Assembly (NCBI GenBank): GCA_000702685.1 | Contig: JNJD01000006.1 | Location: 372,001-436,000 of the forward strand | DNA: 64,000 bases | Direction of reading: 5' to 3' | Origin: Lachnospiraceae bacterium AC2028 | GTDB lineage: Bacteria; Bacillota; Clostridia; Lachnospirales; Lachnospiraceae | Part shown: positions 16,649 through 25,078 of the stretch, piece by piece | Numbering within the stretch: position 1 is the first letter of the stretch | Layout: each line of letters opens with the position of its first letter | Translations under genes and position numbers: made by a program | The notes under the pieces: generated by a model | What the model saw: the letters and a program-made list of their open reading frames with translations, nothing else | Database searches by the model: none | Told to the model about the DNA's origin: nothing

Positions 16649-18040
16649 TCAATACGCTCCGGTCCTCTTCAAGATCAGCTGGACCAATGTCTTTATGATG
16701 ATCTTCAGATCAAGCCATATGCTCCAGTTATCGATGTAGTAGGTATCGAGGGCGACAACTTCCTCAAAATTCGTGATCTCGCTGCGGCCGCTTGTCTGCC
16801 ACATGCCTGTGATTCCGGGTTTGATGGACAGACGTCTCCAATGCCTGGTGTCATATCTTGCAACTTCATCGACCGTGGGCGGACGTGTGCCGACGAGGCT
16901 CATCGTTCCGAACAGCACGTTAAAAAGCTGCGGAAGTTCATCAATGGAAGTTTTACGGATGAATTTCCCGACCCGGGTGATACGGGGATCATCCTTGATC
17001 TTAAACATATATCCGCCGGAGACTTTGTTCTTATCTTCAAGCTCCTTTTTTCTCTTCTCCGCATCGGCGACCATGCTCCGGAATTTATACATCTTGAAAC
17101 GGCGTCCGTTCATTCCGACGCGCTCCTGCTTGAAGATCACAGGTCCCTTTGAATCGATCTTGATCATGATCGCGACAATGATCATCGGGATTCCGAATAT
17201 GATGATCCCGAACAGGCTTCCGGCAATATCTATGACCCTCTTGGCAAATTTAGCATATGCATTCAGGACAACGTTGTGATAAGTCAGTGCCGGATAAGGT
17301 CCGATGCTGCATAGCGTGCTGCTTGCACGCTGGACATGATAAGGTCTTTCAATCACGCGTGTGATCAGTCCCATTTCGAGGCAGAGTGCAACATACTTTT
17401 CGTAATTGACGGGCCGTGCCCTGTGCTGCATGAAAAAGACCTGATCGATCTGATGACTGTGAACTATCTCCTCAAGCTGTTCTATCGATCCCAGATACGG
17501 AGTTTTATCGTTCTCCGGAATATCATCGGTCTCGGCCAGATAACCGATCACATCCACGCTCATACTGTTATGTCCGATAAAGCGCAGCACCTTCTCGTAC
17601 ATCTCTTTTGAGCCCACAAGGAGCGTTCTCGAAGCATAGGTCTTTCTTTTACGAAGAATCTTTCGCATTCCGAAAGCACTGAGAAGCAAAAAGATGTACT
17701 CAATGATGCAGAACATCAGGTAGAAGAAAATACTGACCTTACATCTGCCGACCCAGAAGGCCAGAACGATCACGAGCCCGTTGGAATATATGAAATCCCA
17801 GCTCAGATAGTTCAGCCATCGGTCAAAATAAAAGAACAATGTGGTGTCATACAGCCTTTTACTGTTGTTAAATACAATGATCAGAAAGATTGCGGACGCG
17901 TGAAGAATATAATAATCCAGATTTGCGATATACTTGCACTTAAAGATCAAAGATGTGATAACAAAAGCCAAAGAAGCCAGCAGAATATCGGACAAGAAAT
18001 ATGCAATATTGTAATTGGCATGTCTGCTACGATTCTTCAT
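16649..18040 (-). CDS. polyprenyl-phosphate glycosyl-1-phosphate transferase (initiating enzyme)
   Basis: A 463-residue membrane enzyme of the WbaP/CpsE type. Four or five N-terminal transmembrane helices are followed by a CoA-binding-like domain (about 125-255), another helix near 285 and the C-terminal catalytic domain: FKQERVGMNGRRFKMYKFRSM, a basic linker, then SIDELPQLFNVLFGTMSLVGTRPP and KPGITGMWQ, all family signatures. It loads the first sugar-1-phosphate onto undecaprenyl phosphate to begin repeat-unit synthesis. It is the first gene of the locus, about 110 bases after the predicted start of transcription. Donor sugar is not readable. Confidence 0.93.
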   Translation of the reverse strand: MKNRSRHANYNIAYFLSDILLASLAFVITSLIFKCKYIANLDYYILHASAIFLIIVFNNSKRLYDTTLFFYFDRWLNYLSWDFIYSNGLVIVLAFWVGRCKVSIFFYLMFCIIEYIFLLLSAFGMRKILRKRKTYASRTLLVGSKEMYEKVLRFIGHNSMSVDVIGYLAETDDIPENDKTPYLGSIEQLEEIVHSHQIDQVFFMQHRARPVNYEKYVALCLEMGLITRVIERPYHVQRASSTLCSIGPYPALTYHNVVLNAYAKFAKRVIDIAGSLFGIIIFGIPMIIVAIMIKIDSKGPVIFKQERVGMNGRRFKMYKFRSMVADAEKRKKELEDKNKVSGGYMFKIKDDPRITRVGKFIRKTSIDELPQLFNVLFGTMSLVGTRPPTVDEVARYDTRHWRRLSIKPGITGMWQTSGRSEITNFEEVVALDTYYIDNWSIWLDLKIIIKTLVQLILKRTGAY

Positions 18041-18158
18041 TTCCCCTCATATGTCGAAGCGTAAAAAATTTGATCCGAAAGGACACTTTTCCACTGATCG
18101 GAATGCATTCTTTCATAATGTATGCGTGGCACCTTATGCACAAAACGCACGACTATAT

Positions 18159-18187
18159 ATTATATTGCTTTGGTCTTATATCGTCAA
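18159..18187 (-). promoter_or_regulatory. sigma-A promoter of the capsule operon
   Basis: On the minus strand TTGACG (18187-18182) and TATAAT (18164-18159) are separated by exactly 17 bases. The predicted transcript starts near 18152 and has a leader of about 110 bases before the initiating transferase. It is only 32 bases from the oppositely directed promoter at 18220-18248. The 303-base gap 18041-18343 contains this promoter, the divergent one and the palindromes described with them; I see nothing else in it. Confidence 0.85.
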
Positions 18188-18219
18188 ATCAGCCCCCGGG
18201 AACAAACGTAAAAAAAGTG

Positions 18220-18248
18220 TTGACATATATATCGGCTTCCGATATACT
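18220..18248 (+). promoter_or_regulatory. sigma-A promoter of the padR operon
   Basis: TTGACA (18220-18225) and TATACT (18243-18248) have a 17-base spacer. The spacer contains ATATCGG-CTT-CCGATAT (18229-18245), a 7-base-pair palindrome, and the predicted start of transcription (about 18255) falls inside the larger palindrome at 18249-18287. A repressor bound at either site would block polymerase. Confidence 0.85.
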
Positions 18249-18287
18249 CGAATCACGATATATCGGTGGTCGGTATATCGTGATTCG
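18249..18287. promoter_or_regulatory. perfect 14-bp-arm palindrome, probable PadR operator
   Basis: CGAATCACGATATA (18249-18262) and its exact reverse complement (18274-18287) flank an 11-base centre. The left arm begins directly after the -10 hexamer, so it covers the transcription start of the padR operon. PadR proteins commonly repress their own promoters through such dyads. Binding by the adjacent PadR is inference. Confidence 0.75.
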
Positions 18288-18343
18288 ATATAAACGCGTT
18301 TAACACACAAAATCCATACATTACCGGATAACAGGAGGCAAAT

Positions 18344-18655
18344 ATGCCACAACAAGCACTTACGGAAGCAGTTTTCTATATAATGCTCTCACTTCTGAAA
18401 CCGCTTCACGGGTACGGTATCATTCAAAATGTCGGTGAACTTTCAAAGGGCCGGGTCAAACTTGCGCCGGGAACTCTTTACGGAGCCCTGAACACCCTGA
18501 CGGATAAGGGCTGGATCGATGCTCTTCCCGAAAATCCCGAATCACGCAAGAAAGAATACGTGATAACGGAGGCAGGAAAGGCTGTACTAAGCGAAGAGAT
18601 CGGCAGGCTTTCCGAACTCGTTGAAAACGGCAGGAAATTTATGGAGGAAAACTGA
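18344..18655 (+). CDS. PadR family transcriptional regulator
   Basis: A 103-residue PadR winged-helix protein with little beyond the DNA-binding domain: LTEAVFYIMLSLLKPLHGYGI, then APGTLYGALNTLTDKGWI (recognition helix, family motif P-x-T-L-Y) and KKEYVITEAGKAVL (wing). The short C-terminal helix would give the dimer. AGGAGG stands 5 bases before the ATG. It is co-transcribed with a DUF2812 protein and a CPBP protease, a frequent arrangement in which PadR represses its own operon until an inducer, often a membrane-active compound, is sensed. Confidence 0.93.
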   Translation: MPQQALTEAVFYIMLSLLKPLHGYGIIQNVGELSKGRVKLAPGTLYGALNTLTDKGWIDALPENPESRKKEYVITEAGKAVLSEEIGRLSELVENGRKFMEEN

Positions 18656-18656
18656 T

Positions 18657-19223
18657 ATGCGCACGACAGTTCATAAGCTCTTCTGGATATGGCAGCTGCC
18701 CAAGGAAGAAGCCTGGATCAATGAAATGGCAGAGCACGGGTACGGCCTTGTGAGCGCAGGAAAGATCACCTTCGAATTCGAAGATATCGAAAGCGGACAA
18801 TACAAATACAAAGAGATGATGCTGAAAGGAAGCTTTGATTCCAAAAATGTCCGGAATTTCCTTAAGTTCATGGAAGAAATGGGAGTTGATAACGTAGGAC
18901 ACGTCTCCTATCCCGGCCACACCATAGTCTATCTGCGATATGACAGTTCTCTGGAGAATTTCGATATATATTCCGATCTTGATTCGAAGATCGAATATGA
19001 AAAAATAATGGTAGGCTATCTTCTCTTTGCAGCCATCATCAATCTGGCAGCCTGGATATTAAACATGGCGATATTCATAGCCAATTGTCTGAGAGGGTAT
19101 CCTTCCTATATAAGCCTCGTAAGTACACTGAGCCTTGTGCTTACGGTCATCATATTCATCAACATATCAAAAAGAAACAGCACGATAAGCACACTCAAAG
19201 CTGAACGTGAAATACACGAATAA
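18657..19223 (+). CDS. DUF2812-type membrane protein
   Basis: I start at the ATG at 18657, one base after the padR stop and 8 bases after GGAGGAAAA; a longer reading would overlap padR. The 188-residue product has a cytoplasmic N-terminal domain of about 115 residues (FWIWQLPKEEAWINEMAEHGYGLV is typical of DUF2812) and two transmembrane helices near residues 122-142 and 155-172. DUF2812 proteins are habitually paired with PadR regulators; their biochemical role is not established. Confidence 0.8.
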   Translation: MRTTVHKLFWIWQLPKEEAWINEMAEHGYGLVSAGKITFEFEDIESGQYKYKEMMLKGSFDSKNVRNFLKFMEEMGVDNVGHVSYPGHTIVYLRYDSSLENFDIYSDLDSKIEYEKIMVGYLLFAAIINLAAWILNMAIFIANCLRGYPSYISLVSTLSLVLTVIIFINISKRNSTISTLKAEREIHE

Positions 19224-19234
19224 GGAGAAGAAAA

Positions 19235-20422
19235 ATGCAAAAACTTACGAATCAGGAAAGACTTCGTCCCTGGATGGGATTTGTACTCTTCGGTTTTATG
19301 ATGGCAGTATTTGTAACCCTGTGCGCATGGATGCAGCAGAACTGGGGAATGGTCGGACTTGTACTTACGGAATTGATCCTCGCCGCCATCGCAATAGGAT
19401 TCTGTCTTATAAGAAAAGTTAAAATAAGTGAGGTTCTTCCGATAAAGAAGATCACCGTAAGGGATTTCTTCGGATGCGTGATACTTCTCATCAGTACTTA
19501 TATGATCTCAATGGCCTCCGTTATGTTAACTGCGTTTATCTTCCCGGATTCCGCAGCGGAAGCAAATGCACTCGGAAGCTTTCTCTATGACGGCACTTAT
19601 GGCCTGATACCCCTGCTCCTCATAGTTGCCCTTCTTCCCGCAACCTGCGAAGAGATCTTTCACAGAGGCGCTGTTCTCTCCACATTCAGATCACTTGATA
19701 AGGAATGGATCGCTGTCATACTTGTAGGACTCTTCTTCTCGATCAACCACCTTTCAATACTCAGAGGTCCGTTTACCTTCATACTCGGTGCTGTCTTCGC
19801 ATATGTTGTGATCAAAAAGAACAACATACTCCTGACAATGATGATGCATTTCATGGTCAATTCTTTTTCGGTATGTCTTACCTACTTTGTACTGAGCAAT
19901 ACCGAGATGGAGGCTTCATCCATGAGTCTGGAAGTGGGACTTGATACCGTGGGATTATATACTGCCTTGATGTTCCTTGCTCCCGTCCTCTTTGTAACAG
20001 GCAAGATGCTGCTCATGCCCGAAACACATAAGAATAAACATTTTGCGATAGCAGGCATCATCTCCGCAGCTATGCTCATCGGCGGGATCGTGATAATGAT
20101 GCTCGGTTCAAAACAATCATTGTTTTCCGCAAACGGCCCTCTTGATATGTCCGAAGGCGAAGTCAAAACCTTTGACGGCATCTGCATTCAGGAAGAAGAC
20201 GATTACACGATCGTAGTTGTCATCACAGGTTCCGAAGGAAATTTCAGAGTTGAAGTAAAGGATGAAAACGGTGAAGTTGCCTGCGGCGGAAATATGGATA
20301 CTTCCATGATGCAGATATACAACTCGACGGTCCGTCTGGACGAAGGCGAGATATCAATAGATATAATAAGCCTCAGCGGAGATCCCGGTCAGAACGCTTC
20401 GTATTCCATCGCAGTAAAATGA
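19235..20422 (+). CDS. CPBP family intramembrane protease
   Basis: A 395-residue membrane protein. The first 245 residues are a CAAX-protease/bacteriocin-processing (CPBP, Abi) domain with its three motifs: E139-E140-x3-R144, FSINHL with H172, and H205-x3-N209. A final helix pair is followed by an extracytoplasmic 110-residue beta-rich tail (about 280-395) not usual in the family, with a lipid- or ligand-sensing look but no recognisable motif. AAGGAG precedes the start by 6 bases. CPBP proteins process prenylated or bacteriocin-like peptides or give self-immunity; here the substrate is unknown. Confidence 0.85.
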   Translation: MQKLTNQERLRPWMGFVLFGFMMAVFVTLCAWMQQNWGMVGLVLTELILAAIAIGFCLIRKVKISEVLPIKKITVRDFFGCVILLISTYMISMASVMLTAFIFPDSAAEANALGSFLYDGTYGLIPLLLIVALLPATCEEIFHRGAVLSTFRSLDKEWIAVILVGLFFSINHLSILRGPFTFILGAVFAYVVIKKNNILLTMMMHFMVNSFSVCLTYFVLSNTEMEASSMSLEVGLDTVGLYTALMFLAPVLFVTGKMLLMPETHKNKHFAIAGIISAAMLIGGIVIMMLGSKQSLFSANGPLDMSEGEVKTFDGICIQEEDDYTIVVVITGSEGNFRVEVKDENGEVACGGNMDTSMMQIYNSTVRLDEGEISIDIISLSGDPGQNASYSIAVK

Positions 20423-20471
20423 ATGCGAACGACGGAACCGTCCCCTTTTACAATTTCATTGAAAAAATAAC

Positions 20472-20504
20472 GGAACACGGGATAATTCCCGTGTTCCTTT
20501 TTTT
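20472..20504 (+). terminator. intrinsic terminator after the padR operon, probably bidirectional
   Basis: GGAACACGGG (20472-20481), six-base loop, CCCGTGTTCC (20488-20497), then seven T. On the opposite strand the stem is followed by GTTATTTTTTC, so it can also end the degV transcript that converges here. Confidence 0.92.
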
Positions 20505-20517
20505 CGCTCAGGTTTTA

Positions 20518-21348
20518 TTATAATGCGATTATGACTCCGCCGGGATTTTCATAAGTTGTCGAAAGTCCTCCGGCATTGATTATCTTAACATCGGAAAATC
20601 CGAAACGCTCCGTCAGGATCCTGGCAACCTTCGTACATATTTCCTTACTGTCGCACTGGGTTATCCTGACCTTACGTGTCTTATCGAAATCTTTCTTTTC
20701 GATGTGATAAAGCATTCTGTTGATCGCATGATTAACGCCTATCGACTGGTCGATCTGCTTTATCTCACCGTCCACACCTATAAGAACGGGTTTGACATTC
20801 ATTGTTGTTGCGACAAGAGCTTTGACGCCTTTAAGTCTTCCGCTCTTTTTGAAGGTTTCGAGATCATCGAGAACGAAGATCGTGTACATCTCATCACGGA
20901 ATGTCTCAACCTTTTTGACAACCTCTTCAAAGCTGCAGCCCATTTCAGCAAATTCAATGATCTTCTCGACAAGTACATGCTCTCCCGCCGCTGCGGATTT
21001 CGAATCGAAGATATGTATCTTCGCATCCTCATGTTCATCTTCGAACATATCCTTGGCTACCATCGCGGAATTATAAACTCCGCTGAGTTTAGATGAGATA
21101 GTCACAACATAATTATCGCAATTCTCTTCGAATGCGTTGAGGAATTCTTCGGGAGAAGGACATGCGGATCTGGGATATCCGGGATCTTCCTTGATAAGCT
21201 TAATCCACTCTTCCTGGGTGCGTCTTCCGTCGTCCCTGTATTCCACACCGCCGATTATTACCGACATGGGAACGCGTACAACATTGCCCGTTTTCATCTG
21301 CAGCTTTGTAAAATCACAGCAGCTGTCTCCTATTACCTTAAATGCCAT
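20518..21348 (-). CDS. DegV family fatty-acid-binding protein
   Basis: A 276-residue DegV protein: N-terminal IGDSCCDFTKLQ with the family's D-S-x-D region, VTISSKLSGVYNSA (lipid-headgroup serine loop), and GRLKG before the second domain. The family binds single fatty acids, and some members (FakB) present them to the FakA kinase for phosphorylation; no FakA gene is in the window. AAGGAG stands before the ATG, 42 bases after the hybrid kinase gene ends, so it may be read from the same transcript. Confidence 0.9.
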   Translation of the reverse strand: MAFKVIGDSCCDFTKLQMKTGNVVRVPMSVIIGGVEYRDDGRRTQEEWIKLIKEDPGYPRSACPSPEEFLNAFEENCDNYVVTISSKLSGVYNSAMVAKDMFEDEHEDAKIHIFDSKSAAAGEHVLVEKIIEFAEMGCSFEEVVKKVETFRDEMYTIFVLDDLETFKKSGRLKGVKALVATTMNVKPVLIGVDGEIKQIDQSIGVNHAINRMLYHIEKKDFDKTRKVRITQCDSKEICTKVARILTERFGFSDVKIINAGGLSTTYENPGGVIIAL

Positions 21349-21390
21349 ATGATCTCCTTAATACCTAAAGTCTTTACCGGCTCACCTCTT

Positions 21391-24300
21391 TTACTTGGAG
21401 GGAGCAAATTCCATTATCTCGTCATCGTCTTCTGTGTTTCCGGTCTCATTAACATCATCCGCCGTTCCGAGCGCATCCTTTACCGCAGAAGCAATTTTTG
21501 AATACAGGTCAAGCGTATTCTCATGTTCTTTTTCAACAAAGCCAAGATCCCTGTCTTTCGATGCGTTTTCCATCTCCAGGGCAAGATCCGCAAGTTCCGA
21601 AGCTCCGATCGTTCTGGAAGTGCTCTTCACCGCATGGACAAGAACGGAATAATTATCCCAATCCTTCTTCTCATAATATCCGGCGAGCTTTTCGCTGTGA
21701 TCGGCATATTCGGTCGCATATTCTTTCAGGATATCACGGTAGAATTCCTTATCTCCCTGTGCAAATGCTATTCCCGCATCCACATCGATTCCGGCAGCCT
21801 TAAGCTTATCTTCAAATCCCTCTCCGCTTCCGGACGCGTTATCATAAGATTTTACTTCATCTGCCGAAACGGCAGTCTCTGCTTCGGATGCTGCATCCTC
21901 TTTCTCTGAAGGCACGATACCGTCATCCCTGTTATTCTTCTCGACTTTCTCGGGCGGCAGGTAAGCAACCAGCATCTTTTCAAGTGCCTTGCCTTCAACG
22001 GGCTTGGTCAGATAATCGGTAAAGCCTTCGGACATATATCTTTCCTTCGCGCCTCTGATCGCATCCGCGGTAAGACATATGACAGGTGTATCGGCATTAA
22101 GCCTGCTGTCAAGATCGCGGATGATCTTGAGTGTCTGGGTTCCGTCCATTCCGGGCATTCTCTGATCAAGAAGGATCAGATCGTATCTGACGGAATCGGC
22201 AAGCTTTATTGCCTCATCACCGCTGGGCGCGGTATCGATCTGCACCCCGGTCTTCTTGAGGAGATTGACCACAACGAGGATATTCATTCTGGTATCATCC
22301 ACAACAAGTATCCTTGCGCCGGGAGCATGGAAGGATTCATGATACAGCTGCTCACTTCCGGCATAGAGAGAATGTATCTTGTATTCACCGAGCGGTTCCG
22401 GATTTTCTATCTTCTGCCACAGGTCAAAAGAGAAAACGGATCCCTGTCCGTAAGTACTCTTTACATTGAGCTTGCTGTCCATAAGTGCAAGCAGTTTTGT
22501 TGCGATGGACATACCGAGCCCCGTTCCCTCGATAGTTCTGTTACGTATGACATCCAGCCTTTCGAAGGATTCGAAAAGCTTGTCCATATCGCTTTCCTTT
22601 ATTCCTATACCGGTATCGGCAACTTCAAAATACAGCAGTGCTTTTCCGTCTTTTACTTCTTTTCCTTTTACGGTAAGTGTTACGCTTCCTTCGTGGGTAT
22701 ACTTGACCGCATTCGTAAGAAGATTGAGGACTACCTGATTGATCCTGGAGTCATCTCCGTAAAATTCCGAAGGAAGATCCGGATCGATACAGACCTTGAA
22801 TCTTAGTTTCTTCTCCTCAGCCTTTTCCTGTACCGAATTGACAAGATATGTGATAAGAGTGCTCAGACTGTAGCGCACGGGAACGATCTCCATCTTGCCG
22901 TCTTCAATCTTGGAAAAATCGAGGATGCTGTTTACAAGCTGAAGAAGATTCTTTCCGGAGTTACTGATATTTCCCGCATATTCCCTGATACTGTCTTCAC
23001 TCGTTTCCCTGAGGATCATCTCATTCATTCCGAGGATGGCATTTATGGGAGTTCTTATCTCATGTGACATATCGGCAAGGAAATTACTCTTTGCCTTATT
23101 AGCCTCATCGGCGGATACTTTTTCAAGCCTCAGCACTTCGGCCTCATATTGCTCTTTCTGTCTGGCAGAGTTCATCTCCTCCACCTTTTTTCCGTATGCC
23201 TGCTCGTTCTTATATCCGATGAAATAGAAAATCGTTACAAGCACGAAGATGGTAAGAGATACCAGTATGTTGACCGTCAGCTGTGAATAAGCGTCAGCAA
23301 ACAGATCCGCATTCCTTACCACGATGACTACATGCCACTGATCCATTACACTGCTGGTGAAAAGAGTACACTTCTCGCCCATCACTTCGGCTTCTATCGA
23401 CGGTTTATCGGCACCTGCAACCGTATCAAGAAGTGCCTCGCCGTAATTATCGCGGATGTTGGTTCCGACATATTTCCTGTCCTTATGAGTGACGATGAGT
23501 CCGTCACTGTTTACTATCATCGCATATCCGTTGCCTGCGATATCGGCCGCCTCGGTTATGTCCTGAACATGTCCTACGGTTACATCAAGGCATACGATAT
23601 TATCATCGTATCCTCCCGCCGAATGAAGCAGTCTGCCTATGGTAATGACTATGTCTCCGGTGTGTGCATCAACATAAGGTGAAACTATGATAGTCTTACC
23701 GTCCGCTTCGAGTATTGCACTGTACCAGTCTCTTTCCCTTGCATCATATCCTTCGGGAGGGATCCATCCGGATCCGTCAAGGAATTCTCCGCGGATATAT
23801 CCGTATACACCGGTGAAATTCTCATCAAATCTGGACTTGAGCCTGGTTGTCTGATTCGTAAGATAAGCATTTATCTTTTCCTCGGACTCATTGTTCTCAA
23901 GCATGATGTCGATCGAATCGGCTGTAACATTGAGAGATGACTGGGCTATCGCAAGATAATTGTCCAGTTCGGATGAAATGTTAGCTGCTTTGTCCTCACC
24001 CGAGGTATAGATGCCGCTTAGCGATACTCTGTAGAATAATCTTGAATTATAAATGACGGTAAAGACCATAAGACCGAGGGTGACGATTATCGTCACGAAC
24101 AGGTTTATCCTGCCCCTCTTGATCTTTATGCCCGAATCGCCGCTTGCTCTCTTGTATTTGTATCTCTGAGCGGCAATATAGACCAGCGCCAGGATTATCA
24201 GGCACAGGAATATAGAGATCATAAAAAGAATGACCGCGATCATATTAAGGACAGCGGAATTATCCGTTCCCTGCGGTATGGTCTTCCTCATCCAGTCTGC

Positions 24301-25047
24301 AACAAGGTAACCGCCCACACAGGCTGCAAGAAGAAGTCCCGATATAATGACTTCGATCCTTGCATGGAATCTGGTATCGCGCGCGGTACTGTCCAAGTGC
24401 TCCAAACCACGTGTTTTATATGTCTTGTTTATCGCCCATGCAAAGAACATCTCGGCAAAATATCCGATGACGCAGCTGTAGTAATAAGGATTTGTAAATC
24501 CCGAGCTCCAGTCAAAGCAGGAAGCCGTCCACATGACATACTGTGTGGTGATATAGAACAGAATGAGAAAATGGAAATAAGGAACAGGTTCTCCGTTTTT
24601 CTTTTCCTTCAGATAATACAGGATGGACTGTAGACAGATAACGACTATGGCCGTGGAAAAACCAACCTGCCAGACATTGTTGAAATATCCGCCGTACTGG
24701 ATATAGATAAAGAACTGAAAAACATTAAGGGGAATGGGAAGCAGCATCAAAGGGTTGAAGTACTTAACCGACTTTTCGCTTCGCATATGAAGAACAGACA
24801 GAAAGATGATAACATATCCGATATTCCAGCCGAAGTATGCGAGGAACGCGGAAACATCCGGTTCCTCATGCATAACTATCGTATATGTGGTCCAGTAATA
24901 ATCACTCAGAAGTTCAGACAGGAAAAAGAGGGTCGCATAAAACCATCCCTTCTTCGGAATCTCCACATATCTGAACAGACTGCCCAGAAGACCTATGATG
25001 GCAGCCAGGAGCATGATGACATCGGTAACAATATCAAGATTCACCAT
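21391..25047 (-). CDS. hybrid sensor histidine kinase with multi-TM and Cache sensors, REC and HPt domains
   Basis: A 1218-residue phosphorelay protein. Order: about seven hydrophobic spans in 1-220 without a named domain, two helices near 233-252 and 266-292, one at 315-334, an extracytoplasmic double-Cache region (about 345-590), a helix at 593-611, a short coiled coil, HisKA with His662 (MSHEIRTP), HATPase with N box Asn773/779 and G boxes DTGIG and GTGLG, a receiver with Asp917/918 and phospho-acceptor Asp961, and an HPt domain with His1138. The full relay His-Asp-His is in one chain. Target response regulator unknown. It follows the MCP gene by 31 bases and shares its sensor type. Confidence 0.93.
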   Translation of the reverse strand: MVNLDIVTDVIMLLAAIIGLLGSLFRYVEIPKKGWFYATLFFLSELLSDYYWTTYTIVMHEEPDVSAFLAYFGWNIGYVIIFLSVLHMRSEKSVKYFNPLMLLPIPLNVFQFFIYIQYGGYFNNVWQVGFSTAIVVICLQSILYYLKEKKNGEPVPYFHFLILFYITTQYVMWTASCFDWSSGFTNPYYYSCVIGYFAEMFFAWAINKTYKTRGLEHLDSTARDTRFHARIEVIISGLLLAACVGGYLVADWMRKTIPQGTDNSAVLNMIAVILFMISIFLCLIILALVYIAAQRYKYKRASGDSGIKIKRGRINLFVTIIVTLGLMVFTVIYNSRLFYRVSLSGIYTSGEDKAANISSELDNYLAIAQSSLNVTADSIDIMLENNESEEKINAYLTNQTTRLKSRFDENFTGVYGYIRGEFLDGSGWIPPEGYDARERDWYSAILEADGKTIIVSPYVDAHTGDIVITIGRLLHSAGGYDDNIVCLDVTVGHVQDITEAADIAGNGYAMIVNSDGLIVTHKDRKYVGTNIRDNYGEALLDTVAGADKPSIEAEVMGEKCTLFTSSVMDQWHVVIVVRNADLFADAYSQLTVNILVSLTIFVLVTIFYFIGYKNEQAYGKKVEEMNSARQKEQYEAEVLRLEKVSADEANKAKSNFLADMSHEIRTPINAILGMNEMILRETSEDSIREYAGNISNSGKNLLQLVNSILDFSKIEDGKMEIVPVRYSLSTLITYLVNSVQEKAEEKKLRFKVCIDPDLPSEFYGDDSRINQVVLNLLTNAVKYTHEGSVTLTVKGKEVKDGKALLYFEVADTGIGIKESDMDKLFESFERLDVIRNRTIEGTGLGMSIATKLLALMDSKLNVKSTYGQGSVFSFDLWQKIENPEPLGEYKIHSLYAGSEQLYHESFHAPGARILVVDDTRMNILVVVNLLKKTGVQIDTAPSGDEAIKLADSVRYDLILLDQRMPGMDGTQTLKIIRDLDSRLNADTPVICLTADAIRGAKERYMSEGFTDYLTKPVEGKALEKMLVAYLPPEKVEKNNRDDGIVPSEKEDAASEAETAVSADEVKSYDNASGSGEGFEDKLKAAGIDVDAGIAFAQGDKEFYRDILKEYATEYADHSEKLAGYYEKKDWDNYSVLVHAVKSTSRTIGASELADLALEMENASKDRDLGFVEKEHENTLDLYSKIASAVKDALGTADDVNETGNTEDDDEIMEFAPSK

Positions 25048-25078
25048 TCTTCACACCCTCACCGGATATAAAAAGTAA

